A stretch of 19,363 nt of DNA from DASZXJ01 sp035545895 (GCA_035545895.1 DASZXJ010000028.1:1-19363), one strand, 5' to 3'. Numbered from the stretch's first letter, positions 1-8,088 are shown. Translations and numbers: made by a program. The notes: generated by a model from the sequence alone, not told the origin.

Positions 1-156
1 GTCATCTGTGAAATCTGTGGATCAAATTCTTGTCTATAGGCTCCATGAAACTGCACAAAAGTGCGCGCCATGTGACGAGTCGGACGCGCTAATTTGTCGA
101 TGAAATGCGCTGAATCTTCGCGCATCTGCGCGTTTCCCGCGGTCCTGGAGTCACTG

Positions 157-201
157 TCGCGATGGCGCAAGCGGGTTTCGACGTCGCTTGCGCCATCGCG
201 A
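157..201. repeat. 17-bp perfect hairpin downstream of ppk2
   Basis: Positions 157-173 and 185-201 are exact reverse complements (17 bp, beginning TCGCGATGGC) around an 11-base loop. The hairpin lies about 50 bases past the ppk2 stop codon. No T-run follows on either strand, so it is not a classical Rho-independent terminator. It may still stabilise or end the ppk2 transcript. The rest of 1-251 shows no convincing gene; bases 4-19 carry the word ATCTGTG twice, perhaps one arm of another hairpin cut by the window edge. Confidence 0.75.
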
Positions 202-251
202 TGGTTTGACCGGAGAATCAACCCTCCAACTTCGCACGAATGTTCACAAAC

Positions 252-1181
252 TCAATACACCGCTGGTACAAACAACTCCGGCGGCACGGGTTGCCGGTGA
301 TATTCCGGGTGATGCACCCGCTTGGGGAGTTTGATCACCGGGCTGGGCACTTTTTTGTATTTCACCTGGTTGAGCAGGTGATGGATGCAGTTCAATCTGG
401 CCTTTTTCTTATCGACGGCCTGCACCACGCGCCACGGGGCTTCGGGGATGTTCGTCCGCGCGAGCATGATTTCCTTGGCCTTGGTGTAATCCTCCCATCG
501 GCGGCGGGATTCCAAATCCATCGGGCTCAGCTTCCACTGCTTGAGCGGATCGTGCGTGCGACACAGGAATCGAAATTCCTGCTCTTCATCCGTGATTGAG
601 AACCAATATTTGATGAGCTGAATTCCCGAGCGCGCGAGCATCTTTTCAAACTCGGGAACGGTGCGGAAAAATTCCTCGTACTGTTCGTCCGAGCAGAAAC
701 CCATGACGCGTTCGACGCCGGCGCGGTTATACCAACTGCGGTCAAACAGCACCATTTCGCCGGCCGCGGGAAGATGCGCGATATATCGCTGGAAATACCA
801 TTGCGTTCGTTCGCGGTCGTTGGGCGCGGGAAGCGCCGCCACGCGACAGACGCGCGGATTCAGTCGCTGGGTGATGCGCTTGATCACGCCCCCCTTGCCG
901 GCCGCGTCGCGGCCTTCAAATATGATGACCATCTTGTGGCCGGTGTGCACCAGCCAGTCCTGCAGCTTGACCAGTTCGCCCTGCAATCGAAACAGTTCCT
1001 GGAAATAGAATTTGCGAAATTGCGAATCCTCCTTCGGAGCCGGACGGTCCTTCAGATGAGGCCCTTCGCCGAACTCGTGATCCTCCAGCTCCATTTCGAG
1101 CTCTTCATCAAAGCTATCGACGACGTCGCGATGGATTCGCTGAAATAACTTGCCATTGGTGTCTTGCGATTTCGCATCCAT
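252..1181 (-). CDS. ppk2: Polyphosphate kinase 2 (PPK2 family)
   Basis: A 309-residue cytosolic protein with the PPK2 fold, a P-loop kinase that moves phosphate between polyphosphate and nucleotides. Visible motifs are the Walker A loop GRDAAGKGG (residues 90-98), the Walker B/DR segment FDRSWYNRAGVERVMGF (from residue 146) with Asp147-Arg148, and the basic lid region around residues 208-243 (RTHDPLKQWKLSPMD, then RRRWEDYTKAKE). Length fits one-domain PPK2 proteins, which use polyphosphate to phosphorylate NDP or NMP; which class this is cannot be settled by eye. About 50 N-terminal residues, rich in acidic side chains, precede the core. The ATG at 1181 has an AAAGGG ribosome-binding site about 9 bases upstream. 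It is transcribed alone, separated by about 174 bases from the membrane-protein gene. Confidence 0.93.
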   Translation of the reverse strand: MDAKSQDTNGKLFQRIHRDVVDSFDEELEMELEDHEFGEGPHLKDRPAPKEDSQFRKFYFQELFRLQGELVKLQDWLVHTGHKMVIIFEGRDAAGKGGVIKRITQRLNPRVCRVAALPAPNDRERTQWYFQRYIAHLPAAGEMVLFDRSWYNRAGVERVMGFCSDEQYEEFFRTVPEFEKMLARSGIQLIKYWFSITDEEQEFRFLCRTHDPLKQWKLSPMDLESRRRWEDYTKAKEIMLARTNIPEAPWRVVQAVDKKKARLNCIHHLLNQVKYKKVPSPVIKLPKRVHHPEYHRQPVPPELFVPAVY

Positions 1182-1298
1182 ACCGGGCTGCCCTTTCGTA
1201 TGCCGAGACCACTTCTTAACAGAGGAAGCATTTGCCTGCTTGATTATTGGCAGATTATTAGGATTGCGTTTGGAGTTTTTTGGAAGAGGGATGACTCC

Positions 1299-1317
1299 CC
1301 CACGGCGGCGCCGTGGG
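1299..1317. repeat. GC-rich hairpin between ppk2 and the membrane-protein gene
   Basis: An 8-bp perfect stem (CCCACGGC / GCCGTGGG) with a 3-base loop sits 39 bases beyond the stop codon of the minus-strand membrane-protein gene at 1356. It could mark the 3' end of the desaturase operon, but no T-run follows on the minus strand. The remaining bases of 1182-1355 should hold the ppk2 promoter; I see no convincing -35/-10 pair there. Confidence 0.4.
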
Positions 1318-1355
1318 CGTTGTGCGCGTTTTCCCCATTATCCCCTATGTTGTGG

Positions 1356-1817
1356 TTATGCTGCGAACCGCAGCGCCAGCGCGAGCACGAGATTCACGAC
1401 AAACAACGCGTGAAAGAATAGATGAAGCAGATTCGGACGAGGATTGTCTCCGCGAAGGGGAAGCACCTGCTTCGTGCCGGCGTACATGCGGGCGTACTCC
1501 TGTTTGGTCTTCTCGCTGGCGCCGAAGAAATATGGAATCCACCACATCATAATGGCTGAGCCAAGCGTGATCGCACAGTAGATCACCCAGTATTGAGTGA
1601 CAAACCCCGGCTTGGGCCGGCCGAAAAACCAGATCGCGAATCCCACCGCCACGCCCGGGAAAATCGCGTTGATCCCCGTCGCCGCCCAGAACTTCATCCG
1701 CCCGATCGTCTCCTTCACCTGCCGGCCATGAGTCCAACCGGGGATGTCGATCATGTCGTGAAAAATAATCAGTAGAAACTGCAAGGTAATAAGAACTGTA
1801 AAAGCAACCTGAAGCAT
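1356..1817 (-). CDS. Four-helix membrane protein of unknown function
   Basis: I do not recognise the family. The 153-residue protein has four hydrophobic segments: about residues 3-19, 44-66, 73-96 and 127-150. Between the third and fourth lies a polar loop with EKTKQEYARMYAGTKQVLPL and then GDNPRPN, which looks like a conserved signature rather than random loop sequence. I chose the ATG at 1817 because GGGGA lies 6 bases before it. A GTG at 1880 would add 21 residues and overlap the upstream gene by 31 bases. It follows the second desaturase gene after 32 bases, so it is probably co-transcribed with the two desaturase paralogues and may act in the same membrane-lipid process. That link is inference from position only. 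Confidence 0.7.
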   Translation of the reverse strand: MLQVAFTVLITLQFLLIIFHDMIDIPGWTHGRQVKETIGRMKFWAATGINAIFPGVAVGFAIWFFGRPKPGFVTQYWVIYCAITLGSAIMMWWIPYFFGASEKTKQEYARMYAGTKQVLPLRGDNPRPNLLHLFFHALFVVNLVLALALRFAA

Positions 1818-1849
1818 GTTTATCCCCGCAAAAAGGAATTCTGTCTTTC

Positions 1850-2905
1850 TCAGCCATTCGTGTCCGCGCGCATTCGCCACAATCTCTTGAACGGGTAAAC
1901 CATTTGCCGAACCACGTTGCCCACCACGCCGGAAACAGAATGAGCCGATTCGGCTGGAAATGTGTCATCGTCGATGCCGGTTTCGGGGTATACATCATAC
2001 CGCCGATACTGCGTGCCGAAAAGGTAATCCCAGACGCTGAGCATCGCGCCATAATTGCAATCGAAATGCTCGGGACGACACGAATGATGCACGCGATGCG
2101 ATTGAGGCGTGACGAATACGTATCGAAGCACGCCAAAATCACTCTTGATGTTGGCGTGATAAAGCCGCGCATGCCACGCCAGCAGCAACAGCCACCATGT
2201 CACTTCCGGCGCATCAAGTCCGAGCATGAGCATCGGCAATACCGCAACCGGCCGTCGGACAAGATATTCCATGAAGTGAATCCGGTAATCCGAAAACAGG
2301 TTCAGTTCCCGCTGAGCATGATGAACCGCGTGAAAGGGCCAAAGCCATCTGACGTGATGATGCAGCCAATGCTGGCACCAGCGCATCAAATCGAGAATGA
2401 TCGCGCCAATCACCAGCAGCACCAGCGGCGGCAGCGCGCCCGCCAGCGGCAACGTGAGGAAACTGAGATATCTGTCATACAAGCCGTAGAGAATCCGGCC
2501 ATAGCCGCCAAGGAAAACGACGATCACCACTGCTTCAACGATCACCCATAGCGCATCATGAACCAGCCCATTGCTTAGCGTTCTTTGCGACGGCACGGCC
2601 GGCATTACGCGCTCGAGCAGTAAAATGGCCAGCAACGCAAACGGGTAAATCAGCATCGATGCAAGCGACCATTCGCCGCTGATCTTTTGAAGCCGCGAAA
2701 CCACCGCCTGCGAAAACCATTCGGGAAATTGACCGGTCATCGAACCGGGCCGATCGAGCAGCCTGACCAGCAGACAGACGACCGCGAGCGCGACAAATCC
2801 CGCTGCCATAACGATTCGAACTCGCGATTCGCGAAATGAAGGGGTTTCCGCTGCCGCCCCGATATCGGCGGCCGGCTGAACCAGATTGGGCAACTCAGTG
2901 CTCAT
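1850..2905 (-). CDS. Sterol desaturase / fatty acid hydroxylase family membrane protein (copy 2)
   Basis: A 351-residue di-iron integral membrane oxygenase-type protein of the fatty acid hydroxylase superfamily (PF04116-like). Histidine boxes are HWLHH (179-183), HAVHH (192-196), His245 with His250 (WHARLYHAN), and HRVHH (270-274); these would ligate two irons. Hydrophobic segments lie near residues 31-50, 83-97, 120-140, 158-173 and 220-243. The first 30 residues are polar. The start at ATG 2905 was chosen because the paralogue upstream also begins Met-Ser at the matching place. Upstream starts (ATG 2983, GTG 2995) would overlap that paralogue and add residues that look non-coding. No good ribosome-binding site is seen. 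The substrate (sterol, hopanoid, fatty acid or ether lipid) cannot be told from sequence. Confidence 0.88.
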   Translation of the reverse strand: MSTELPNLVQPAADIGAAAETPSFRESRVRIVMAAGFVALAVVCLLVRLLDRPGSMTGQFPEWFSQAVVSRLQKISGEWSLASMLIYPFALLAILLLERVMPAVPSQRTLSNGLVHDALWVIVEAVVIVVFLGGYGRILYGLYDRYLSFLTLPLAGALPPLVLLVIGAIILDLMRWCQHWLHHHVRWLWPFHAVHHAQRELNLFSDYRIHFMEYLVRRPVAVLPMLMLGLDAPEVTWWLLLLAWHARLYHANIKSDFGVLRYVFVTPQSHRVHHSCRPEHFDCNYGAMLSVWDYLFGTQYRRYDVYPETGIDDDTFPAESAHSVSGVVGNVVRQMVYPFKRLWRMRADTNG

Positions 2906-2964
2906 CTTTGTAACCCAGCAAAGGCGGGGTTCACGCAAATTGCTGGCACCCGATTTGGATTTGC

Positions 2965-4056
2965 TCAGGAGCGCCCGGGCCATAGGGTCAACCACACCTG
3001 CCGAAACGGATAGGCGATCTGCCGTACGATGGTAATCAGCACGCCCTTCACGGATTTGGATGATTCGACCGGAAACGCTTCATCATCGATTCCGGTTTCG
3101 GGATAAACATCGTAATTCCGAACCTGCGTGCCGAACAGGTAATCCCAGATACTGAAGATCGAGCCGTAATTGTGGTCGATATGCTCCGCTTGAAGCGAAT
3201 GATGCACGCGATGCGATTGAGGCGTCACGAAGATGTAACGCAGCGGACCGAAGTTGAAACGAACGTTGGCGTGGTTCAGGCGGGTCTGCCAGGTAATCAG
3301 CAGTATCCACCAAGTCATTTGCGGCTCTTCCAGTCCGAGCATCAGCAGAGGCATGAGCACGACCGGACGACGAACGACATATTCCATGAAGTGCCCGCGA
3401 TAATCCGAAAAGACATTGAGTTCGCGCTGCGAATGATGCACGGCGTGAAACATCCAAAGCCATTTCACCTTGTGATGCAGCCAATGCTGCAGCCACTGCG
3501 CCAAATCCGCAACCAGCACGGCCAGCACCAGCGACACCGGGATTGGAAGCAGTTCTGCCAATGGAATCGAAAATCCGCTCAGATATTGCACATAAAGCCT
3601 GTAGAGGATTCGGCTGTAAGCGGCAAACAAAATGATCTGGGCAACGGCGCGAACCAGAATCCACAGCGCATCGTTCACGAGTCCGGTGGTCACTGTTTTT
3701 TGCGCGGGTACTGCTGGAAAGAATCGTTCGAGCAGGAAGACGCCAAGCAATCCAAATGGAAAAGCGATCATCATTTCCAGCGACCATCCGCTGACGAGCG
3801 TCTTTGCACGTGGAATCAATCGGTCGAGAAACCAGCCGTGCGAGCTGTCGCTGATGAAGTCGAAGGGATAAAGATACCGAACCGCCAGGCAGATGGATCC
3901 CAATACAATCAACCCGGCTGCAATGATGAACAATCCTCGAGGTTGAGCAATTTCGACGGGACTGGCTTCGGTGGTAGTTTGGGCGGTTTGCTCGGGAAAA
4001 AGTGCTTGCGCAGCGCAGGCTGGCTGAAGTTGGTCTTCCCGTTCCAGAATGCTCAT
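2965..4056 (-). CDS. Sterol desaturase / fatty acid hydroxylase family membrane protein (copy 1)
   Basis: A 363-residue paralogue of the next gene, roughly two-thirds identical over the C-terminal half by eye. It has the same histidine boxes: HWLHH (191-195), HAVHH (204-208), His262 (NHAN) and HRVHH (282-286). Shared stretches include HFMEY, VTPQSHRVHHS, WDYLFGTQ and YDVYPETGIDD. One difference is that the histidine at position 245 of copy 2 is a glutamine here (WQTRLNHAN), so the metal-site surroundings are not identical. The ATG at 4056 is the first ATG in frame; a TTG at 4131 would add 25 unlikely residues. It leads a probable three-gene operon with copy 2 and the four-helix membrane protein. 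The pair arose by tandem duplication. Confidence 0.9.
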   Translation of the reverse strand: MSILEREDQLQPACAAQALFPEQTAQTTTEASPVEIAQPRGLFIIAAGLIVLGSICLAVRYLYPFDFISDSSHGWFLDRLIPRAKTLVSGWSLEMMIAFPFGLLGVFLLERFFPAVPAQKTVTTGLVNDALWILVRAVAQIILFAAYSRILYRLYVQYLSGFSIPLAELLPIPVSLVLAVLVADLAQWLQHWLHHKVKWLWMFHAVHHSQRELNVFSDYRGHFMEYVVRRPVVLMPLLMLGLEEPQMTWWILLITWQTRLNHANVRFNFGPLRYIFVTPQSHRVHHSLQAEHIDHNYGSIFSIWDYLFGTQVRNYDVYPETGIDDEAFPVESSKSVKGVLITIVRQIAYPFRQVWLTLWPGRS

Positions 4057-4135
4057 TTTCGTCTCGAAAGGCGCCCACTGCCCGCTGCTGCGATTGACCA
4101 CGCTTTGGAAATGGACCCCAAGCGTCTGCAACCGG

Positions 4136-4163
4136 AATTTATCACAGGAACTTGCACGGTCAA
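4136..4163 (-). promoter_or_regulatory. Candidate promoter of the desaturase operon
   Basis: On the minus strand a -35-like TTGACC (4158-4163) is followed after 16 bases by a -10-like TAAATT (4136-4141). Transcription would start near 4129, about 70 bases before the ATG at 4056. It lies in the 186-base gap after the esterase gene. Pattern match only. Confidence 0.4.
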
Positions 4164-4242
4164 GGAAGAAAATGAGTTGACGGACCGGGTGGGCGCGCTG
4201 TCATTTGGCTTCATAAGAAGACAAGGTCATTGCATGACGCGA

Positions 4243-5001
4243 TTATTGTCCGACGGGGCGAATGGTGCGTGGACGAAGTTCCGGCTGAAGTTTGAGCAAA
4301 TCGCTCATGACCAGGTCTGCCATCCAACGGGCGCCGCGCTCGTTGAAATGCGTGGCGTCGGTTCCATTGCGGGAGACCATTTCGTTGGCCTTGGCGCCCA
4401 ACTTTTCATAAAGCACGCCGCTGGATGCATTGAGATCGATCACCGGCACTTTTTTCTCAGCCGCCACTTCCTTCATTGCGTTTGCGTAAGGCAGGAGTGA
4501 ATTATTGAGTTTTCCATCGGGCCCATAGGTTCGCCGCTGCACGGGCGTCACCAGGATCGGCTTGGCGCCGATGGCGCGAGACTGATCGATGTATTGCCGC
4601 AGATAGTCGCGAAAATCGGTCGCGGCGTTGGTCGCTTCCCGGTTGGTCGGCGCGTGCGAATCATTATGGCCGAACTGAATCAGCACGAAATTGGGCTTCT
4701 CGTCCAGCGCCTTCTGCCACAGCCCCTCATTGATGAACGTCTTGGTGCTGCGACCATTCCTGGCCAGGTTGACGACCGTAACGGTCTTGTCGAAATATTC
4801 ACCGATGAACTGCCCCCATCCACGGTCGGGAATGTTCAGCGGGTAATTGGCGACGGTGGAATCGCCGATGATGGCAAGCTTGAGCGGGGCGAAAGGCTTG
4901 GTTTCCGACGCTTTGGGCTCTGCCGCGCTTTCCCTGTGACTGGTTGCACAGCCGATAATCGACAGGCCCATCAACAGAGCGAAAAGGGGTTTGAAGGTCA
5001 T
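4243..5001 (-). CDS. SGNH/GDSL-family esterase lipoprotein (rhamnogalacturonan acetylesterase-like)
   Basis: A 252-residue exported hydrolase. The N-terminus is a lipoprotein signal: hydrophobic residues 6-17 and a lipobox IIGC with Cys18, followed by a polar linker to about residue 38. The four SGNH blocks are visible: GDST (46-49, nucleophile Ser48), Gly83 in NLARNGRS, GHND (111-114), and DATH (215-218) giving the Asp/His pair. The arrangement resembles the family that removes acetyl groups from pectin-type polysaccharides. The true substrate is unknown. The ATG at 5001 was chosen over an upstream in-frame start at 5166 because it gives a proper signal peptide, with AGAGGAT about 11 bases upstream. 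It is divergent from the pilin gene and probably a single transcription unit acting at the cell envelope. Confidence 0.85.
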   Translation of the reverse strand: MTFKPLFALLMGLSIIGCATSHRESAAEPKASETKPFAPLKLAIIGDSTVANYPLNIPDRGWGQFIGEYFDKTVTVVNLARNGRSTKTFINEGLWQKALDEKPNFVLIQFGHNDSHAPTNREATNAATDFRDYLRQYIDQSRAIGAKPILVTPVQRRTYGPDGKLNNSLLPYANAMKEVAAEKKVPVIDLNASSGVLYEKLGAKANEMVSRNGTDATHFNERGARWMADLVMSDLLKLQPELRPRTIRPVGQ

Positions 5002-5182
5002 GGCCAAGATGATCCTCTGCTCGATTCGCCGACGCAACTCGCCTTGGCCTGAACATTCGGAATCGCCCGCATAAATGCAATGCCGGTGCGTCCGATAGCC
5101 GCCTCTGTACACCAGAAAATGACTGGCCTGGCGAAAGTTGTGGTGCAGAATCATGTACCAAACCAAACCGGGAGAAAATCGA

Positions 5183-5347
5183 ATGAAAGCTCAAATTGCA
5201 CGCCTGATCCGCGACGAAGCCGGCACCGAAACGCTTGAGTACGCCCTGATCCTTGGGTTGATCCTCGTCGGTTGCATCACGCTGGTTGCCGGCGTCGGCA
5301 CGAAGGTGCTGGCGCGGTGGACCTCGACGAACAGCTCGTTCAAATAA
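5183..5347 (+). CDS. Flp/Fap-type pilin subunit
   Basis: A 54-residue type IVb (Flp) pilin-like precursor. A short charged leader (MKAQIARLIRDEAG) is followed by TETLEYALILGLILVGCITLV, a hydrophobic helix with the family's Glu-Tyr pair at its start. The prepilin peptidase site would be after the Gly at residue 14. The ATG at 5183 has a strong GGGAG ribosome-binding site 8 bases upstream, so I prefer it to in-frame ATGs at 5138 and 5153. No tad/cpa assembly genes (ATPase, secretin, prepilin peptidase) are in the window, so any secretion apparatus must be encoded elsewhere. It stands alone on the plus strand between minus-strand genes. Confidence 0.8.
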   Translation: MKAQIARLIRDEAGTETLEYALILGLILVGCITLVAGVGTKVLARWTSTNSSFK

Positions 5348-5379
5348 TCGATCCGCAGTTGACTCTGTTATCTCTCGTA

Positions 5380-5432
5380 TAGCCGGCGAGCTTACTCGCT
5401 CTGCGTTCCACGGCGAACGGGTTCGCCGGCTA
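5380..5432. repeat. Twin-hairpin intergenic repeat after the pilin gene
   Basis: The outer arms TAGCCGGCGA (5380-5389) and TCGCCGGCTA (5423-5432) are a perfect 10-bp inverted repeat. Inside, each half also folds alone: GCGAG/CTCGC (5386-5399) and CGGCGAA/TTCGCCG (5411-5428). Two side-by-side hairpins that can also pair with each other resemble REP/BIME-type elements. It starts 33 bases after the pilin stop codon and has no T-run. Confidence 0.6.
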
Positions 5433-5509
5433 CACAAAACCAAAACATACCAACGAATTCTGGTGCATGCCCTCCGTACGCGTGATATTGTCCCGTGCCT
5501 GGAGGTGTC

Positions 5510-5755
5510 ATGTCATCCGATGAACCGCCCAAGCCGGACTACGTTGATGCCGAATGCCTGCGCGGCGCGGACCTGGTCAACGCCGGAAAACTCCCCGAGG
5601 CGGCGGAAGTTTTTCGCGCCTTAAGCAGCCACCCCAGAGATTTTCGCGATTGTGCCCTTCCACATGCTCAGGGCAGGTCGGCCCGCTCGGGCCATCATGT
5701 GTTTTTATCTCACGCCGATTTCCGACGCCCACTGCGCTTGCTGCCCGGCTGTTGA
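5510..5755 (+). pseudogene. 5' fragment of a TPR-like gene, truncated
   Basis: The ATG at 5510 follows a GGAGGT ribosome-binding site and opens a frame whose first 38 residues look like a real protein start (acidic linker, then GADLVNAGKLPEAAEVFRAL, a helix pair typical of tetratricopeptide repeats). After about position 5623 the frame continues 43 residues of arginine-, histidine- and serine-rich sequence with no TPR character. It crosses a repeat with two small hairpins (5654-5693) and then runs antisense into the zinc-finger gene. The simplest reading is a TPR gene that lost its body by deletion or rearrangement. A short real protein is possible but less likely. Confidence 0.5.
5654..5693. 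repeat. Dispersed intergenic repeat with two small hairpins
   Basis: GCCCT (5654-5658) pairs with AGGGC (5670-5674), and GGCCC (5680-5684) with GGGCC (5689-5693). The first part (CCCTTCCACATGCTCAGGGC) resembles a CCCTTCGACAAGCTCAGGGC-type intergenic word that I recall from many bacterial genomes; this is memory, not a search. It lies just past the zinc-finger gene's stop codon on the minus strand and at the break point of the TPR fragment. Confidence 0.45.
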
Positions 5756-5982
5756 GCCGCGATTTCTTCAAGGGCTTCGGGGCTGAACAATCGTTCGCCA
5801 CAGTTGGGACATTCTTCAATTTCGATGCCGTGGGCGGTGTAGGGTTCGCCGCCGCGATTGCTCTTGATGTCGCGCTTGACGCGGCGGATGCGCCTGGAGC
5901 CGCGTATCGGACAGGTTTTGATGATGGACTTGGTCGTCCTACAGATTTTCGGGCGTGATTCGTGGACAGATTCGCACCTCAC
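5710..5982 (-). CDS. YgiT/MqsA-like zinc-finger protein with one Cys lost
   Basis: A 90-residue basic protein. The core (residues 23-74) reads like a YgiT-type zinc finger: TCPIRGSRRI, then about 30 residues, then GIEIEECPNCGERLFSPEALEEI. The second knuckle is intact (Cys58, Cys61). The first is CPIR (Cys24, Arg27) where CPxC is expected; the codon is CGC, one C-to-T change from TGC. Zinc binding may be weakened unless Cys3 or Cys14 substitutes. It begins with GTG at 5982, overlapping the TGA of the upstream 80-residue gene (GTGA), so translation is probably coupled. Proteins with this domain are often antitoxins or regulators next to a small toxin gene, but no recognised toxin is present. 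The first 20 residues look poorly conserved, so the natural start may be elsewhere or the gene may be decaying. Confidence 0.55.
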   Translation of the reverse strand: MRCESVHESRPKICRTTKSIIKTCPIRGSRRIRRVKRDIKSNRGGEPYTAHGIEIEECPNCGERLFSPEALEEIAAQQPGSKRSGRRKSA

Positions 5983-6221
5983 GCTTTTCGGCGCGAATCG
6001 TTCTTGCCCGGTTTGATGCCCTTGCGAATACCGGTAACCAGTAACAGATCTAGCGTGACTGTTGAATCATCGGGCAAGCCAATCATGATCAGACGACCTG
6101 AAGGGGATTGGCCGAGAAATTCGGGATGCATGACATCGTATGTCTTGCCATCAGCCGTCAAGACGCGAAATGGCTTGAAGGGTTTTTCTTCCCGAAGGCG
6201 TTGAATCTCCTGAATCGTCAT
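5979..6221 (-). CDS. Small conserved hypothetical protein (planctomycete-type)
   Basis: An 80-residue soluble protein of unknown function. It opens MTIQEIQRLREEKPFKPFRV, then has TADGKTYDVMHPEFLGQSPSGR, a beta-rich core and a DLLLVTGI segment, with a basic tail (GKNDSRRKA). I recall this pattern (short helix, PF-PF-V strand, DG-turn, HPEFL-SPSGR) from many planctomycete genomes, usually as 70-90-residue proteins. I do not know a function. The ATG at 6221 was chosen over an upstream in-frame start at 6305 because the family begins here and the upstream part would run through the groEL terminator. No Shine-Dalgarno is present, but TATAAT lies 6 bases before the ATG, pointing to a leaderless mRNA. 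Its stop codon overlaps the GTG of the zinc-finger gene. Confidence 0.7.
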   Translation of the reverse strand: MTIQEIQRLREEKPFKPFRVLTADGKTYDVMHPEFLGQSPSGRLIMIGLPDDSTVTLDLLLVTGIRKGIKPGKNDSRRKA

Positions 6222-6227
6222 GACCCG

Positions 6228-6256
6228 ATTATATCTTAAAAAGCAAAGACTCGGAA
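6228..6256 (-). promoter_or_regulatory. Candidate leaderless promoter of the 80-residue gene
   Basis: A perfect -10 box TATAAT (6228-6233, minus strand) ends 6 bases before the ATG at 6221. At 17 bases upstream the -35 position (6251-6256) reads TTCCGA, a weak match that falls inside the groEL terminator stem. Transcription would begin at or next to the ATG. Confidence 0.4.
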
Positions 6257-6275
6257 GCTTTTTCGCTTCCGAGTC
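6236..6275 (-). terminator. Rho-independent terminator of groEL
   Basis: An 11-bp perfect stem (GACTCGGAAGC at 6248-6258 with GCTTCCGAGTC at 6265-6275) has a 6-base loop. On the minus strand it is followed by the T-rich tail TTTGCTTTTT. It lies about 70 bases past the groEL stop codon and points in the right direction. Confidence 0.85.
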
Positions 6276-6309
6276 AACTTTCGTGTTCGAAATCTTGCCC
6301 CTCACCCGG

Positions 6310-6335
6310 CCTCTCCCCTGCGTACAGGGGAGAGG
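6310..6335. repeat. CCTCTCCCCTG inverted repeat after groEL
   Basis: An 11-bp perfect stem (6310-6320 with 6325-6335) with a 4-base loop lies 12 bases beyond the groEL stop codon. The purine/pyrimidine-rich word resembles a dispersed intergenic repeat I recall from many genomes (unverified). There is no T-run, so the downstream hairpin at 6248 is the better terminator. Confidence 0.6.
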
Positions 6336-6347
6336 AGAGGGAGGTTT

Positions 6348-7982
<1,635 letters not shown>

Positions 7983-7999
7983 TGGTTTAGCTCCTAATA

Positions 8000-8080
8000 G
8001 TTGTCAGTGTTCAGTGGCCGGTGGTCAGTAAAAACAGCAGCGGGTCATAGCCTGACCACTGGCCACCGATCACCGACCAC
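8000..8080. repeat. Heptamer-built hairpin between groES and groEL
   Basis: The left arm is four 7-base units from 8000 to 8027 (for example GTGTTCA, GTGGTCA). The right arm is four units from 8053 to 8080 (TGACCAC, TGGCCAC, CGATCAC, CGACCAC). The arms 8003-8028 and 8052-8077 pair over 26 positions with a few mismatches. The element occupies most of the 106-base gap inside the chaperonin operon. Confidence 0.8.
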
Positions 8081-8088
8081 TTTCCGCA

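Noticed and set aside
119..132. CGCGCA/TGCGCG mini-hairpin
   Set aside because: The loop would be only two bases; likely chance in GC-rich sequence.
1345..2172. 275-codon minus-strand frame in another phase over the desaturase 3' end and the membrane-protein gene
   Set aside because: It overlaps two frames with clear histidine boxes and membrane helices; its Arg/Ser-rich product has no family look.
3172..4500. 442-codon plus-strand frame opposite the desaturase and esterase genes
   Set aside because: It crosses two real minus-strand genes with intact motifs, and its His/Gln-rich product is typical of an antisense shadow.
5138..5182. Longer pilin start at ATG 5138 or 5153
   Set aside because: The GGGAG ribosome-binding site sits correctly for ATG 5183, and the extra residues do not suit a short prepilin leader.
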